Shown here one piece after another: positions 21,301-31,380 of a DNA stretch of 64,000 nt (its first letter is position 1; each line of letters starts with the position of its first letter). Both the position numbers and the translations under genes were made by a program. The notes beneath the pieces are model-generated. The model saw only the letters and a program-made list of their open reading frames with translations, was not told the origin of the DNA and did no database searches. Source of the DNA: Sinotaia quadrata (Eukaryota; Mollusca; Gastropoda; Architaenioglossa; Viviparidae); the NCBI GenBank assembly GCA_028829895.1, contig CM054179.1:108373875-108437874 (forward strand), given 5' to 3'.

Positions 21301-22654
21301 CTACGAAGTCAGAAATTATAGAAATTTCTGCTACTGGTAAAGTGTCTCGTTCTCTGTTCGTGAAGGTAACTGAAATAGTTTCTCCTGTGTAATCGGCACG
21401 GTTAACTAGAGATGCATTTACCATGGCGTCCAATTCGCACTCGGTATCAAGCAAAGCGATTGTTTCATGTCCGTTTGCTTGTACTGGTGTACGGTTTGAC
21501 TTCTCTGTTTTCGGTGTATGACTATCCACTGCATAGACTTTCGCTGGCTTTTTGTCAGGACAAGTTCTCGAAAAATGGCCACTATCCCCAGAAGTGTAGC
21601 AAGCAAGCGTCTTTTTATCTTTCTGCTTTTCGGACTTGGTTTTAGTGTCGGACTTAGATGTTTTGTCATTGCTTTCGCTACATGTCTTTCTGCTGTCATT
21701 TTTCTTATCCTTCCGAGTCGGCGGTTCATTTGATCGAGATTTCTTGTTCGCGTGTGTGTGCGAGAATTGAGAATGTGCATCTTCGTAGCGATCGGCTGCA
21801 CGGCCTATCTCTTCTAGCATGGATTTCTCTCTTTCAGCTAGGTAAACCACTAGATCTGATTTGTATGACCCGAGTATTTGGTCCTTTACCATTTCGTCCC
21901 TGAGTCTGTTGTACGTCTGTGGAATTTCAGCTAAGTCCATCCACCATTGGAATAAGTCAGTCACGTGCCTAATGTATTGTGCATGCATTTCTGAACTTGT
22001 TTTTGTGGCCTGCTTAAATTTACGGCGATATGTGTCTGCTGTGAGTCGGTAGCATTTCAACAATGCGGCTTTGATGGTGTTAAAATCATCAGATTCTGCG
22101 TCACTAAGTTTATTGAACTCATCTTTCGCCCCTCCCTGTAGCAATCCTGATAAATTTATAGCCCAATGTTCAGCTGGAATGTTGGTCGCTTTAGCTAATT
22201 TTTCAAACGTTTTTAAATACGCGTTTATTTGATCTTTGTTTTCATCAAAAGGGACCATATTTAACATTGGAATGAAATGTTCAGTTCTACTCTGGTTGTG
22301 CTCATCACTAGAATGTGAACTACCGCTGCTTCTACGATCACGGTCACGGCTGGTAATTTCTAACTTCTTTACCTCCAATTCTAACCGTTTCATTTCAGCA
22401 TCGGCTGCTATCCATTTTGCTTCGGTGTCAGCTGCTATCCTTTTCGCTTCGGTGTCAGCATCTAACTGCTTCGCTTCTGCATCGGCTTCTATCCGTTTTT
22501 CGGTTTCGATGCGTTTCAACTCGCGATCTGCTGCGCGCTTTTCTCTTTCTATCTCGTCTAGTTCAGCTCTAACGTAGTTTGTCAACCCATCACCTTGGTA
22601 TCCTAGCATGATACCAGTTTCTTTCAGGTCTTCGATAACCTGTTTGCGATCCAT
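18335..22654 (-). CDS. Gag-Pol polyprotein, order Gag-PR-INT-RT-RNase H
   Basis: A single 1,439-aa ORF. Residues about 25-115 are a charged, heptad-like coiled coil with repeats of EAKRIAADTEAK type, then a Gag region. The zinc-knuckle position (352-365, CYTSGDSGHFSRTC) has Ser in place of the second Cys. The protease site at 403-405 reads DTE, without the expected Gly. Integrase follows with an HHCC finger (about 590-632) and Asp, Asp and Glu in MDLIGP, TDQGTQF and LIEKFNG (about 655-760), then a GPF/Y module (KWKGPF, about 900-935). RT comes after it, with FMDD around 1176-1177 and LPDPDLIF upstream. RNase H shows RTYASNTGLG (Tyr at 1325 where an Asp is usual), KECLAIVW and ECDHQPL, and His at 1434 in the terminal NVGAHYMSR. 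These are point substitutions; there is no frameshift or stop. The start codon is the first Met after the leader and suits a Gag N-terminus. Confidence 0.93.
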   Translation of the reverse strand: MDRKQVIEDLKETGIMLGYQGDGLTNYVRAELDEIEREKRAADRELKRIETEKRIEADAEAKQLDADTEAKRIAADTEAKWIAADAEMKRLELEVKKLEITSRDRDRRSSGSSHSSDEHNQSRTEHFIPMLNMVPFDENKDQINAYLKTFEKLAKATNIPAEHWAINLSGLLQGGAKDEFNKLSDAESDDFNTIKAALLKCYRLTADTYRRKFKQATKTSSEMHAQYIRHVTDLFQWWMDLAEIPQTYNRLRDEMVKDQILGSYKSDLVVYLAEREKSMLEEIGRAADRYEDAHSQFSHTHANKKSRSNEPPTRKDKKNDSRKTCSESNDKTSKSDTKTKSEKQKDKKTLACYTSGDSGHFSRTCPDKKPAKVYAVDSHTPKTEKSNRTPVQANGHETIALLDTECELDAMVNASLVNRADYTGETISVTFTNRERDTLPVAEISIISDFVEGTVRAAVIENSPHDVILGCKYVLPCKKQTSTDTPLVNAVTRAASSNCKTVTMPMSAAPAVDEAKVSEIKLLQAEDGTLNKIRKQTVPISDVETDNSNRKACIILKKGILYHYSRVGDEFRKQLVVSQTKCSDVLRLGHESLFGAHMGVQKTSSRITREFYWPDILADIRRFMLSCDTCQRTQSRNSIKSAPLGEPELISEPYKRVAMDLIGPIIPTSTRGNRYVLTTIDYATNYADAVSLKNIETETIAEALFSLWSHVGIPAEILTDQGTQFVSKVMKEVNRLLSNKHLTCTPYHPQVNGLIEKFNGTLKAALKKLTTDKQKDWDRYIPALLFAYREVPQSSTGFSPFELLYGRTVCGPMMILKALWTDDKTDEEVKTTYEYVTDLRNRLETIGKIAWENLTIAQSRQAEYYNRNTKPREFEVNDKVLLLLPEAHNKLQMKWKGPFVVTAKLGGLNYKVQTGKKEKIFHVNLLKKYISREDQTAQADFVVVTIVTEEEESETDCVTGTLPNCPLQTDETVKDVRVNDALTEQQKKEVNELLNEFSSTLTDKPGLTDLIEFSLKLTDNKLIRLRLYPLPHAKIDDVRREINTMLDLGVIEKTDSAYGSPIVLIKKRDNSFRFCVDYRKLNQVTEFCAEPLPDPDLIFTKLCNAHYYTKIDLSRGFWQIKVKDTDRHILAFTTPVGNYTWKVMPFGVSNAPSIFSKMMRSLLEPLYGCGVENFMDDLILGTQTWEEHLTLLRDVLARLKQANLTARPTKCEIAQFSLDFLGHRLSQGTMSPSETKIAQLKEASQPLTKTQVRSFLGLANYYRRFAPDFSAIASPLTDLTHKNMPTKVQWTDACQNAFDTLKSRLTSDLIVKLPDLTKPFLLRTYASNTGLGSVLLQEHNNIKHPVAYASRKLTTAEQKYTTSEKECLAIVWVIKKFENYLYGKTFIIECDHQPLAFLGQAKYTNNRLMRWSLFLTQYDVNIHYLKGSMNVGAHYMSRA

Positions 22655-23246
22655 TTTACTGTCCTAGCGCGTCTGGCTACAAATAAAATGTATCTCGTGA
22701 TTTGTGTATTCTACCCGTCGGCAATAAACTCCGCTTTATCCCGTAATAAATTTTAGTTTACAACTTGCAAAAATTATTTAATTTATTCAGAGCTCCGTCC
22801 TAAATAAATTACGCGTTAGTCACACGTTTCACCTGCTTGTTACAGTTTTGCTGTTCCAAGGCTTCCGTAATGTCAGGGCTCCTACCATACAACATTACAC
22901 ATTATACTTAGCACCCTAAATATAATATTCCGAAGTCTGTTACTACTGGTAACTCTCCTAGCTGCGGTATAACACATCGACTTCTTACAATGAAATATTT
23001 AACATCACCATGCTAAATGTCATTAACAGTTAATATTATACATTTAACTACTCTTAAACACAACAATATTAACTAGGTGTACACAATTCCCTGCAAAAGA
23101 ATACATGCACATGTCACTTAAGCAAGATAACTTCAATGATCCTGAATCAAAAGAATATTGGCAATTTTGCTGGTGTCGTTTTCTAAAAGATATGATACGC
23201 CCTATGTATAAAAATGTTACAATTTAATACATATCAATCCTGCTGA
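22655..23246 (-). other. untranslated leader of the gypsy element
   Basis: About 600 bp between the candidate primer site and the ORF start, without long open frames. Family relatives commonly carry the packaging signal and 5' UTR here; nothing specific can be pointed out. Confidence 0.55.
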
Positions 23247-23256
23247 GGAGTTTCCA
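23247..23256 (-). promoter_or_regulatory. candidate tRNA primer-binding site
   Basis: Two bases inside the 5' LTR end the minus strand reads TGGAAACTCC followed by TCAGC. A TGG start matches the CCA end of a tRNA, as expected for a primer site. I could not assign a tRNA species. Confidence 0.45.
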
Positions 23257-23258
23257 CT

Positions 23259-26200
23259 TGTTACGTTTCCAGTATTTCATTATAGACCCTGCCTAGGATT
23301 TTAAGGACTTTAAAATGATTAGATTTAATTAATTCCTTCTCTCCATCCTATACAGACTGGTTGCTCAAATTATCATTCGACTAAACTAAAACATGTGTCT
23401 TTGTAGTGAAGACGACAGATTTACGAACTGACAACTTGCGTACAAAAGCTGGCTTGGAGTCGTTAAATTCCTCTTAATTAATATGCATTCATTACATCAT
23501 TCAGCTCAATCAGCCTCCATCCAAACCATGTAATTAATTAGGTCTATTATGCATAAAAATTTACTACGAAGAGGTTTAACAATTAAAAATAAGATTTAAT
23601 AAGATTTAACAATTAACAATGATAATTAAATACGAGCGCGAAGTCTAATTCTACTCGTGGCAAATAACGAGTGCTATTAATTTCAAAGTCAATTGTTCTT
23701 GGTTTGCGAAATATTGCTCAATTGTTCTTTGATAAAGATCCTTAGATCTACTTAGCTTCATTCATGACGCCTCGTGGTTTCCAAACCGGTCCAAACTAGT
23801 CCACCTCACTTCAATCATCGCCAGCCAATGCACATAGCATGTGTAGATAACTGTCTCTCAGTTATTACGCTGGATGACAAATGTAAGTATAGACAAAAGG
23901 GGTGCATAGACCTGCGCGTCGAAGCAAGTCCCCAATAATGACGGTAGGAATAGGAGGTAAAAGTAGAAGCTAGATCAAGAACTGAAGTCGAAACCCGACC
24001 TAGAGACAAAAGAATGTTCTCTATGATCGTTCTGCATTTTAGGTTCGCCAACTAAGCACGTTTTCACATTTAAATGCACTGAGTTAGAATCTTTGACTAA
24101 CTTGTCGTTTACAATTTATATTTAAAGATATAAAGTGATTTCTCACGTATGTTATATTTAACAGTACATGACGTACGAATTACCAAATATTTACAACATT
24201 AAAATTTAGAATTCATACAAAGGAACAATTCAAAACAAGCAAAGCGCTTCACAATTTAGCATTAAAATTATACGCAACAATTTGAATTACAAGAAAAATT
24301 CGTGTCATGCACAGACGCTCCTGGCACTAGTGAATTTAAGATTATATAAATTAAAGTTACAATGGAAAAGAGTTACAATGATTTATATACAATAACTTAT
24401 AGGTTTTGTCATTTACAAGCGAACACGTGCTTAGGCTAAAAGTAGCAATAAATGGCACAAAATTACATACATTGGTTCAAATGCAAAATACAATTAATAA
24501 ATGCAATAACATTTGCAAGAAGTAGACATGTTACTATTACATGTCCAGTATTTTTTTAAAGATACTGCTTAGGAATTTTACAGAAACTTTTATTTAATTA
24601 GATAAATTAATTTCTCCCCTTTCCCTAAACAGACTGGTTGCTCAAATTATCTTTCGCCTCATATGAAAATGCGCCTTTGTAGTACAGACAAACAGATTCA
24701 CGAACAGACAACTTGTGTACAATAGCCAGTTTGGAAACCGTTAACACTCTCTTAATTTTTATGCATTCAAAAGGTTCATTTAGCTCAGTCGATCCCCCAT
24801 CCAAACCACAAATTAGGTCTATATCATAAAATCACTACGAAAGAGGTATTAACAAATAAGAATTTAATAATAGTTAATATTTAACAATAACAATCAATTA
24901 CGAAGGCACAGCTTCAGATCTAAACTAAGGCAAAGTTTCAATCTGCTTGACTATTACTGTTTTTAGAGTTTATTTTTGCCAGCACTTTCGATTGATTCAG
25001 AACTCGGGTTAGTTACTCATCTTTCTCAGTAGTCTTGATGCTTACGTGGTCCAAGGACAGTTCGATCCTTCTACGTATCAAGAGATGCTTGCGTAGTACG
25101 GTCGTAGTTTTCAGCAACCTGGTCATCCCGACTTGTTACACTGACGAACTGTCATAGCTTAGCAACAACAACGATGGCGACACAGAATTGTACGTCGTTC
25201 ACCAATCAGGCATCCAAATAATACGTAAACGTATTATAAGGCAGAGAAAGTGAAAACCAAAACCCGGCCTGGAAAGACAACGTCGTTCTATAAGTGATTT
25301 GCGGTTACATTCGCAAACCAACCAAGCACGTGTGATTGATACAAGGCACTTAGTTTTAAATCTTCGACTATCGTGTCTTTTACAATATATTTATATTCAT
25401 AAAAGATACAATATAATTCACATGTGTGTTATTTTTAACATTGCATGAACGTATGAATTTCCAAACATTTACTTCATCAAAAATGGAATTCATACAAAGA
25501 GAACAAAATATAATTCAAATCAATTATGAGCGCTTTACGAATTAACAATGAAATTACACGCAAGAGAATCATTTGAATTACATACAAATTCGCAATGTGC
25601 ACAGACGTTTCTGCGGTACAGAGAATTAAGGTTTATACAAATTAAAGTTAAAGTTACAATTAATTTATATACAATGAAATCTTTAGGTTTTAGTCATTCA
25701 TGCACTACAATAAATACTCTTGATGCGGAATATTCTTTACCTGCCACCCCAGACCGGCTGACATACACACGAGCACCTTGCTTATCGACGAAATCTTGCT
25801 GAGTCAGGAAGGAACATAGAACCCGAGTCTTTTGCAGTAAAGTCTACTTTAAGAAGATAACACGTCTACTTCTTAGAATGATATTGCATTTTACTATTTG
25901 TATTTTTGTATATGAATTTATGTATGTATTTATGTGAATTCTTGCCTTTCTCCAAGCATATGTGATTCGATAGAATGACTAAAACTAAAAAACAGACAAG
26001 AATGTCTGTTTAACTGTTTAACTGAATCTTACGAATCCTTTTCTGTAGTATAGAATAACGTATGAGAGCGCCGTTAATCTCAAACCGATTATTTCGTTGC
26101 ATTACCTTATTCTAGAGTATGTTGACATTTTTTAATCATAAAATTTTTCTTCATTTTGGACTTCTACATTTTATACCCATAACTTGTAGGAGGCATTTAT

Positions 26201-26755
26201 CTTATGGTAAGATAAACGCCTAAAAAGCAAAGGGGTGTGAGAGACTTCTAACCAGAATTCTTGTCATGAACTTGTGACCCACATCCGAAACTCAAATTCG
26301 AATTGAATTCCTTTGTTTAAAACCCTTCTGTCATGCACCGCATGAGGAAAAACAATAGCGAGTTCATCCCTTGTTATGTAACTTTAGCCACAGTTACCTT
26401 CAAAGCAAATAAAGCAATGGGATTCCTCTATCGTGACTCAACTTATGCGGCGGACAGGTAGACGATTACGTGTTGTCGCTGCCGTTCTGGATCGTGAGTG
26501 ACGAATTTACCGCGCGTTATCGTATTTATCAAAACTACATAGAACGCGTCACGTGACGGATCACGTGGTATGTGGTCGGTTCGAGAAGCTGGACAATAGC
26601 CTAAAGTATATAACATCCTGACCTCTTTGCTAGAAGCTTCTCGATACTGGTGTATCATGGGAGAACTTTAACAAAGGTCTTTTTCAAAATTTGATTTTGA
26701 AAAACAGCAATTGGGTTAAGAGGTAGTGACACAGAATTTGTCAGACTCTGTAACA
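23259..26755 (-). repeat. 5' LTR of the gypsy element, split by a nested insert
   Basis: LTR sequence occupies 23259-24501 and 26408-26755 (about 1,590 bp together). It matches 16500-18074 in order and ends TCTGTAACA next to a CA microsatellite. The nested segment 24502-26407 separates the two parts. Confidence 0.9.
24502..26407. mobile_element. nested 1.9-kb insert made of inverted family A-like pieces
   Basis: The insert begins TGCAATAACA and ends TTCAAAGCA, with AATAAA on both sides (24496-24501 and 26408-26413), which suits a target duplication. From 24529 to about 25800 it resembles the first two thirds of the family A LTR in the same orientation as the host LTR, but strongly diverged. 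From about 26020 to 26400 it matches, inverted, the region after the ORF, the polypurine tract and the other end of the LTR. It therefore joins two parts of a related, older subfamily in opposite orientation. No ORF of size was seen. It could be a rearranged non-autonomous derivative. Confidence 0.65.
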
Positions 26756-26775
26756 CACACACACACACACACACG

Positions 26776-26811
<36 letters not shown>
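26756..26811. repeat. (CA)n microsatellite, right part of gypsy insertion target
   Basis: A CA run with two G interruptions directly follows the gypsy 5' LTR. Its first five bases are the right copy of the CACAC target duplication. Confidence 0.9.
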
Positions 26812-26812
<1 letters not shown>

Positions 26813-26980
26813 TATATTGAATGTATTGTCCACTATGCCCACTCACTTCATTTACTTAATGCCCACTCCCATCACCATCTGACACTACAGCTAATTTCCT
26901 TTCTTGTACTGTACTTGCACATGATTAACTTTAACTCAATACATTTAAGATTATCTTCAAGATAATGCCCATACACATTG

Positions 26981-27382
26981 TGACGGGCACGCCACTTAGT
27001 TAATGAAATGATGATTATTATTAATGAATCTTTCATGACTAATTACAAGTGATGAGACTATAAATTTATTTCATTAGGACCCTTCAACAGACACCACTCA
27101 TCTTGGTGGATATTTGGCATTGTAAACGTTTCTCTATTTCATAACATAATGTTTATAATCACATAATGTTTCCATAAGTGGAAAACATTTCTTACTAAAG
27201 GAGAAGACAAATCCGACTTTAATCTATATTTAACTAATCCCCCATCCACCCACTTTCGTCTCCAACATAAGATTTATGGATATGCGTAAGAAAGTAATAA
27301 ATTTAACAATAAATTTATTAAATGAACAAACACATATATCTATAAAAATTACAATGAAATCAGATAATTTTATATTCACACA

Positions 27383-27462
<80 letters not shown>

Positions 27463-28604
27463 ATATAATATAATTACAATTCAACAATAGAGTCAATACA
27501 AATTGCAGGTTAGTCCTATCAGAGAATAGAATTGGAGTTATTAGAGGTAGATAATTTAAAGTCTTTTTTTTTACATGACCTGGATTAAACGTTGTTTCAA
27601 CAGTCTTCACTTGCTTTTGCAACAATGTCACAATGTCCATGTCAAAAAGTGTCTCCCACCATACACGGAGAAATCACTGATGCAGTATTATATTCTCTAA
27701 TGAACTACAGCACTCTCCTCATCATGTCAGTCCCTTCTAGCAGAACATGATCATGCAATGTATCCAACATATACATCAGGGGTGTATAGGAGTACTTACT
27801 ATGTTTACACACCACAATAGACACTCCATCACCTTCCCAGTCATTCAAGTTTCTAACCAGTGAGCACGTGAAGGGTAAATGGGAACTTGAAAGTTGACAT
27901 TCCAATCTTGGAACATGGAATTCAAACTCAAACTCAAAACTAAAATCTCAAAATATAATTAAGGAGCAAACCTAAGTTTCTCATTTATCTCAATAATAAC
28001 TCCATTATATTTTACACCCATTCTCAACTTACATTCTCATGCAACAGTATTTATTAGCCTGGTACACACACAAGGAAAAATAAATACAGCATATCAAACC
28101 ATGTCAAGTGTTAGCACACTACATATGTGCAGCTTAGTTCAAATGTTTGTAGAAACAAAAGGCAACACACATAGTATATCTCCTCATAAATAAATTTAAC
28201 ATATCAAGAGTAAAAATGCATGAAATGTTTCTAAATCCATCCTCTCTTAATGAGTCAGTTTTAACTCAATATCAAGTTAATGGCTGCCTTTCAAAACCAG
28301 ACTATCTCCTTTGCCACTCAAATTCAAAGTGAGCAGAGAACATAATTTTCTACAGCAAGTGACCTCCTAAGTCTCAGCTGGTCTTGTTTCCATAAATCAT
28401 AATCATTAGATAAAAGAAAACTACTCTCAGTTTGCATTACCTCAGAAATCTAGAATATTCTTGCCTCAATCTGTTTACTTCAACTCAGACACTTTCAAAA
28501 ATAACACCATAAGGAGTGCCCAAGGTCAGGTTACTCTGACAATTTAGCAATTTATATAACAATTTAAATTTAAAAATAGGGAGATGCAAATTTATTCTGT
28601 CACA
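26981..28604 (+). repeat. LTR-like repeat family B, copy 2
   Basis: Begins TGACGGGCACGCC and ends TTTATTCTGTCACA. It follows the same order of blocks as copy 1 read on its minus strand, for example ACTAATTACAAGTGATGAGA, AAAGGAGAAGACAAATC, CACCCACTTTCGTCTCC and TGTCAAGTGTTAGCAC. It contains a (CT)n run not seen in copy 1. CATTG precedes it at 26976-26980; the matching right flank is not obvious here, but CATTT follows copy 3 at 29437, so copies 2 and 3 may be one insertion product. Confidence 0.78.
27386..27449. repeat. (CT)n microsatellite
   Basis: About 64 bases of uninterrupted CT repeat followed by a short TA run, located within family B copy 2. Open frames on both strands across it are artefacts of the repeat. 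Confidence 0.97.
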
Positions 28605-29436
28605 CACATAATTTAACCTAGTCTGCACACACTTTATTTACAATTACACATTGCAGAAATGCTTCCTGCATCTATCACGGTCATAGCAGTCATAATCCGT
28701 AAACCAGGAGATTCATATAATATAGTGAAAGGCTGCTTGTCACTAAAAATATAATCAGGGAACAAACAATAAGTTTCCAGTTATTTCACTTTTAACTCCA
28801 TTCTTCCTTACATTCAAGTCTCAACTTACAATTACCTGCAACAGTATTTATTAGCATGATACACACACAGCATAATAAATAGAGTGTATCAGTTTTTTTA
28901 AGAGGGTTCACTAGAAACAATGTCAAGTGTTTAGCATACTATATTTGAGCTTCTTAGTTCAAACATTTGTAGGAATAATAGTCCACTCACATAATACATC
29001 TCTAGATAAATGAAAAGTATATCATATCAGTTGCAAATTGCATGAAATATTTCTAAGTACATTCTTTCTCAAACAGTCAATTAACTTGCGATTAAGCTAA
29101 CAACTTCCTTTCGCGACCAGACTTCTAGCCACTTCAGATTCAAGCGATCAGACAATAGAATTCTCTAAAGCAGGTACACTTTTTAATCTCAGCCCATTGA
29201 GTGGTCTAATTCTCATAAATCTTAACTATTGGATAATAGAATTACCCACCCAGTTGGGATTAGTTTGCATTACATCAGCAATTTCTAACATATTCTGAAC
29301 TCGAGTGTTTACTCCAACTCAAACACTTACAAAAATACCATCATAAGGAATGCCCAAGGCCGGGTCACTTGGAGAATTCAACAATTTATTGTTATATAAA
29401 TGTAGAAACAGTGCTCAGAAAATTTACTCTCCCACA
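28605..29436 (+). repeat. family B, truncated copy 3 in tandem with copy 2
   Basis: From about 28680 the sequence repeats the second half of copy 2 in order (AAACCAGGAGATTCATATAA, CAACAGTATTTATTAGCATG, ATGTCAAGTGTTTAGCA and so on) and ends AATTTACTCTCCCACA. The first half is missing. The tandem could derive from unequal recombination between LTRs. Confidence 0.72.
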
Positions 29437-31380
29437 CATTTAATTGCATTTAGATGCATAAAATTATGAGTGATAGCCCCAGTCTTTTCCAGATAACACC
29501 TCTTTCATAGACATATGTTACCATTCGTAATAAATAATATTTCCAAAAGTTCCAATTGTATATAAGCTCCAGGGTTTACAGTTACTTTACAAAAAGAATG
29601 ATTCTAAAGATTAAAATATAACATATAATCATGGCTTTGATTTAATAAGATCATTCTTCATTCTTGACAAGGAACTGAGCAAAGCATAGAGAAACTCTTC
29701 ACAGACATTTTCTCGATATATGCTGCCAATTCTTTCTCTTTCTCATGTTTTAACATGCATTCTTTTAATGCTATACCAGTAAACATTTACAATTTTCTCT
29801 CTGTGAAGTTATAGATAGAATAATAAAGGATATATAAATATGTGATATCTTGCATCCAAACGACCAATTTCTGACATACAGATAATGAACAAAGATTACT
29901 AGCTTTACATAGTACACCTTCAAAACGTCTAATAATAATGCACATAATCAACTGTTTTAAGGGGTTAGTTTCACTTATATGCTAATCATCTATCAGTATC
30001 TGCTTTTTTCTCTTCCTGTGTGCAAACATTTGTTATGTCCTGTAAGTCACCTGCCAGTCTGTTGAAAGACATCTTAATACAAGAAAAAGCTCTTAACCAG
30101 TTTACAGATTTAATTTTTACAAATATGTTGGTTAATAAGGAAAGAGTTTAAGATAAAGTTATCATTTATTTAGTGTTAAAAAATAGTATTCTTATATTTC
30201 AATGTTCTTTTATCAGATAATTTCTTTATTTACAGCAAATAAAACTTATATTTAAGTGGGTTGTTTTTCAAATATATTTCTAATTCAGACACTTAAAAGT
30301 AAACAATTCTAAATATTTGTGATTCAATATTTGACTCTTCATAGTCATATCTAGAGGCAGAAATCCTCTGACACATTGTGACATTTTGTTTGGGGATGGG
30401 CAAGATGTTAATTCTCTACCACCCTGAGCTTCCTGTAACCTTAGACTACACCAATGTGCACCTTTTGGCTGGTCACACTTGTTGGAAAGAAAAGATAGGT
30501 AGAATAGAACAGAAATATGATAGACTAGATTAAAGCTCCAGGTCTCCTGATACATACAGCCAGGAATATTAAATAAAGGTTGCCTCTTGCTGCTCTGCCT
30601 ATTAATGGTAGTTTTAACAACCTATTCGTTGCTCACTGTCAAGTAATACTCTGATTGGTCCATTCAAAGTAAGTTAGAATACTTAGAATTAGGCCACCCT
30701 CTAGCCCAGGGGCAAGAGTCAATGGTTCTACGGATAGGATTCATTTTTAGCATGAGATGAACTTTTGGCTACATAATGTCAGTATATAACACGTATCAAC
30801 ATTCTATATCGTATGTTGAGCAAATAAAACCACGCTTTTTAAACGTGCATCTTATATTTAATGACCTGTTTTATAGCTCCAGTGTATTGTAAAAGTAGTT
30901 CTTCTATGGTTGTTGACATATTTGTCAAGACTGTAAATATAGATCCTGTTCTATATATTAATTACCATTCCCATTCCAGAGGGTCCATGTGAAGTTCCTA
31001 TTTCCATTACACAAAAAGAAGAGAACATATTCCCTAATTGCAGCAGACTTAATAGTGCAACAACCTCATCATTACCTCAGCAAATTCAAATGTTTGGGCG
31101 AATCGCATTACTGTTTGTTCATTTTCAAGAACATATGACACTTCAGTCGAATACAGTAATAGCATCCACTGTCTAATATTGTTATGTCCAATCTGAACAT
31201 TTTCATAATCCTCTGGTGCGTGTGCTTTAGCTTGAGAATTTCTTGCAGGAGGAGTCTAACTGATTTTAAAAAATAACGACTGTGCAAGAAGACAGCAGTA
31301 TAGTATGGCAACATGTTGTATACATATAATTAAAAATTGGGAAGAAAATGATTCTTCTTTTGTTAACTTCTTGCGCCTCA
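29437..31380. other. no gene recognised
   Basis: AT-rich sequence. The minus-strand open frame at 30280-30555 has no recognised motif or splice context. No repeat family was identified by eye. Confidence 0.4.

Larger units (their letters stand above)
16500..26755 (-). mobile_element. Ty3/gypsy-type LTR retrotransposon, family A, integrase before RT
   Basis: The element reads on the minus strand: 5' LTR (23259-26755, split by a nested insert), a candidate primer-binding site, a leader of about 600 bp, one 1,439-codon Gag-Pol ORF, a polypurine tract and the 3' LTR (16500-18074). Both ends are TGTTAC...GTAACA. CACAC flanks it at 16495-16499 and 26756-26760, a 5-bp duplication within a (CA)n tract. 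The domain order protease-integrase-RT-RNase H differs from most Ty3/gypsy elements and is the order described for Gmr1-like elements; the RT and GPF/Y module are gypsy-type. The two LTRs look closely similar by eye, which suggests a fairly recent insertion. Several key residues of the ORF are substituted, so this copy is probably inactive. Confidence 0.92.

Noticed and set aside
18570..22577. Several + strand open frames of 60-130 codons
   Set aside because: They are on the opposite strand of the gypsy ORF and have no motifs of their own.
27230..27640. A 136-codon minus-strand frame with a long Arg-Glu run
   Set aside because: The run is the (CT)n microsatellite inside family B copy 2; the rest has no motif.
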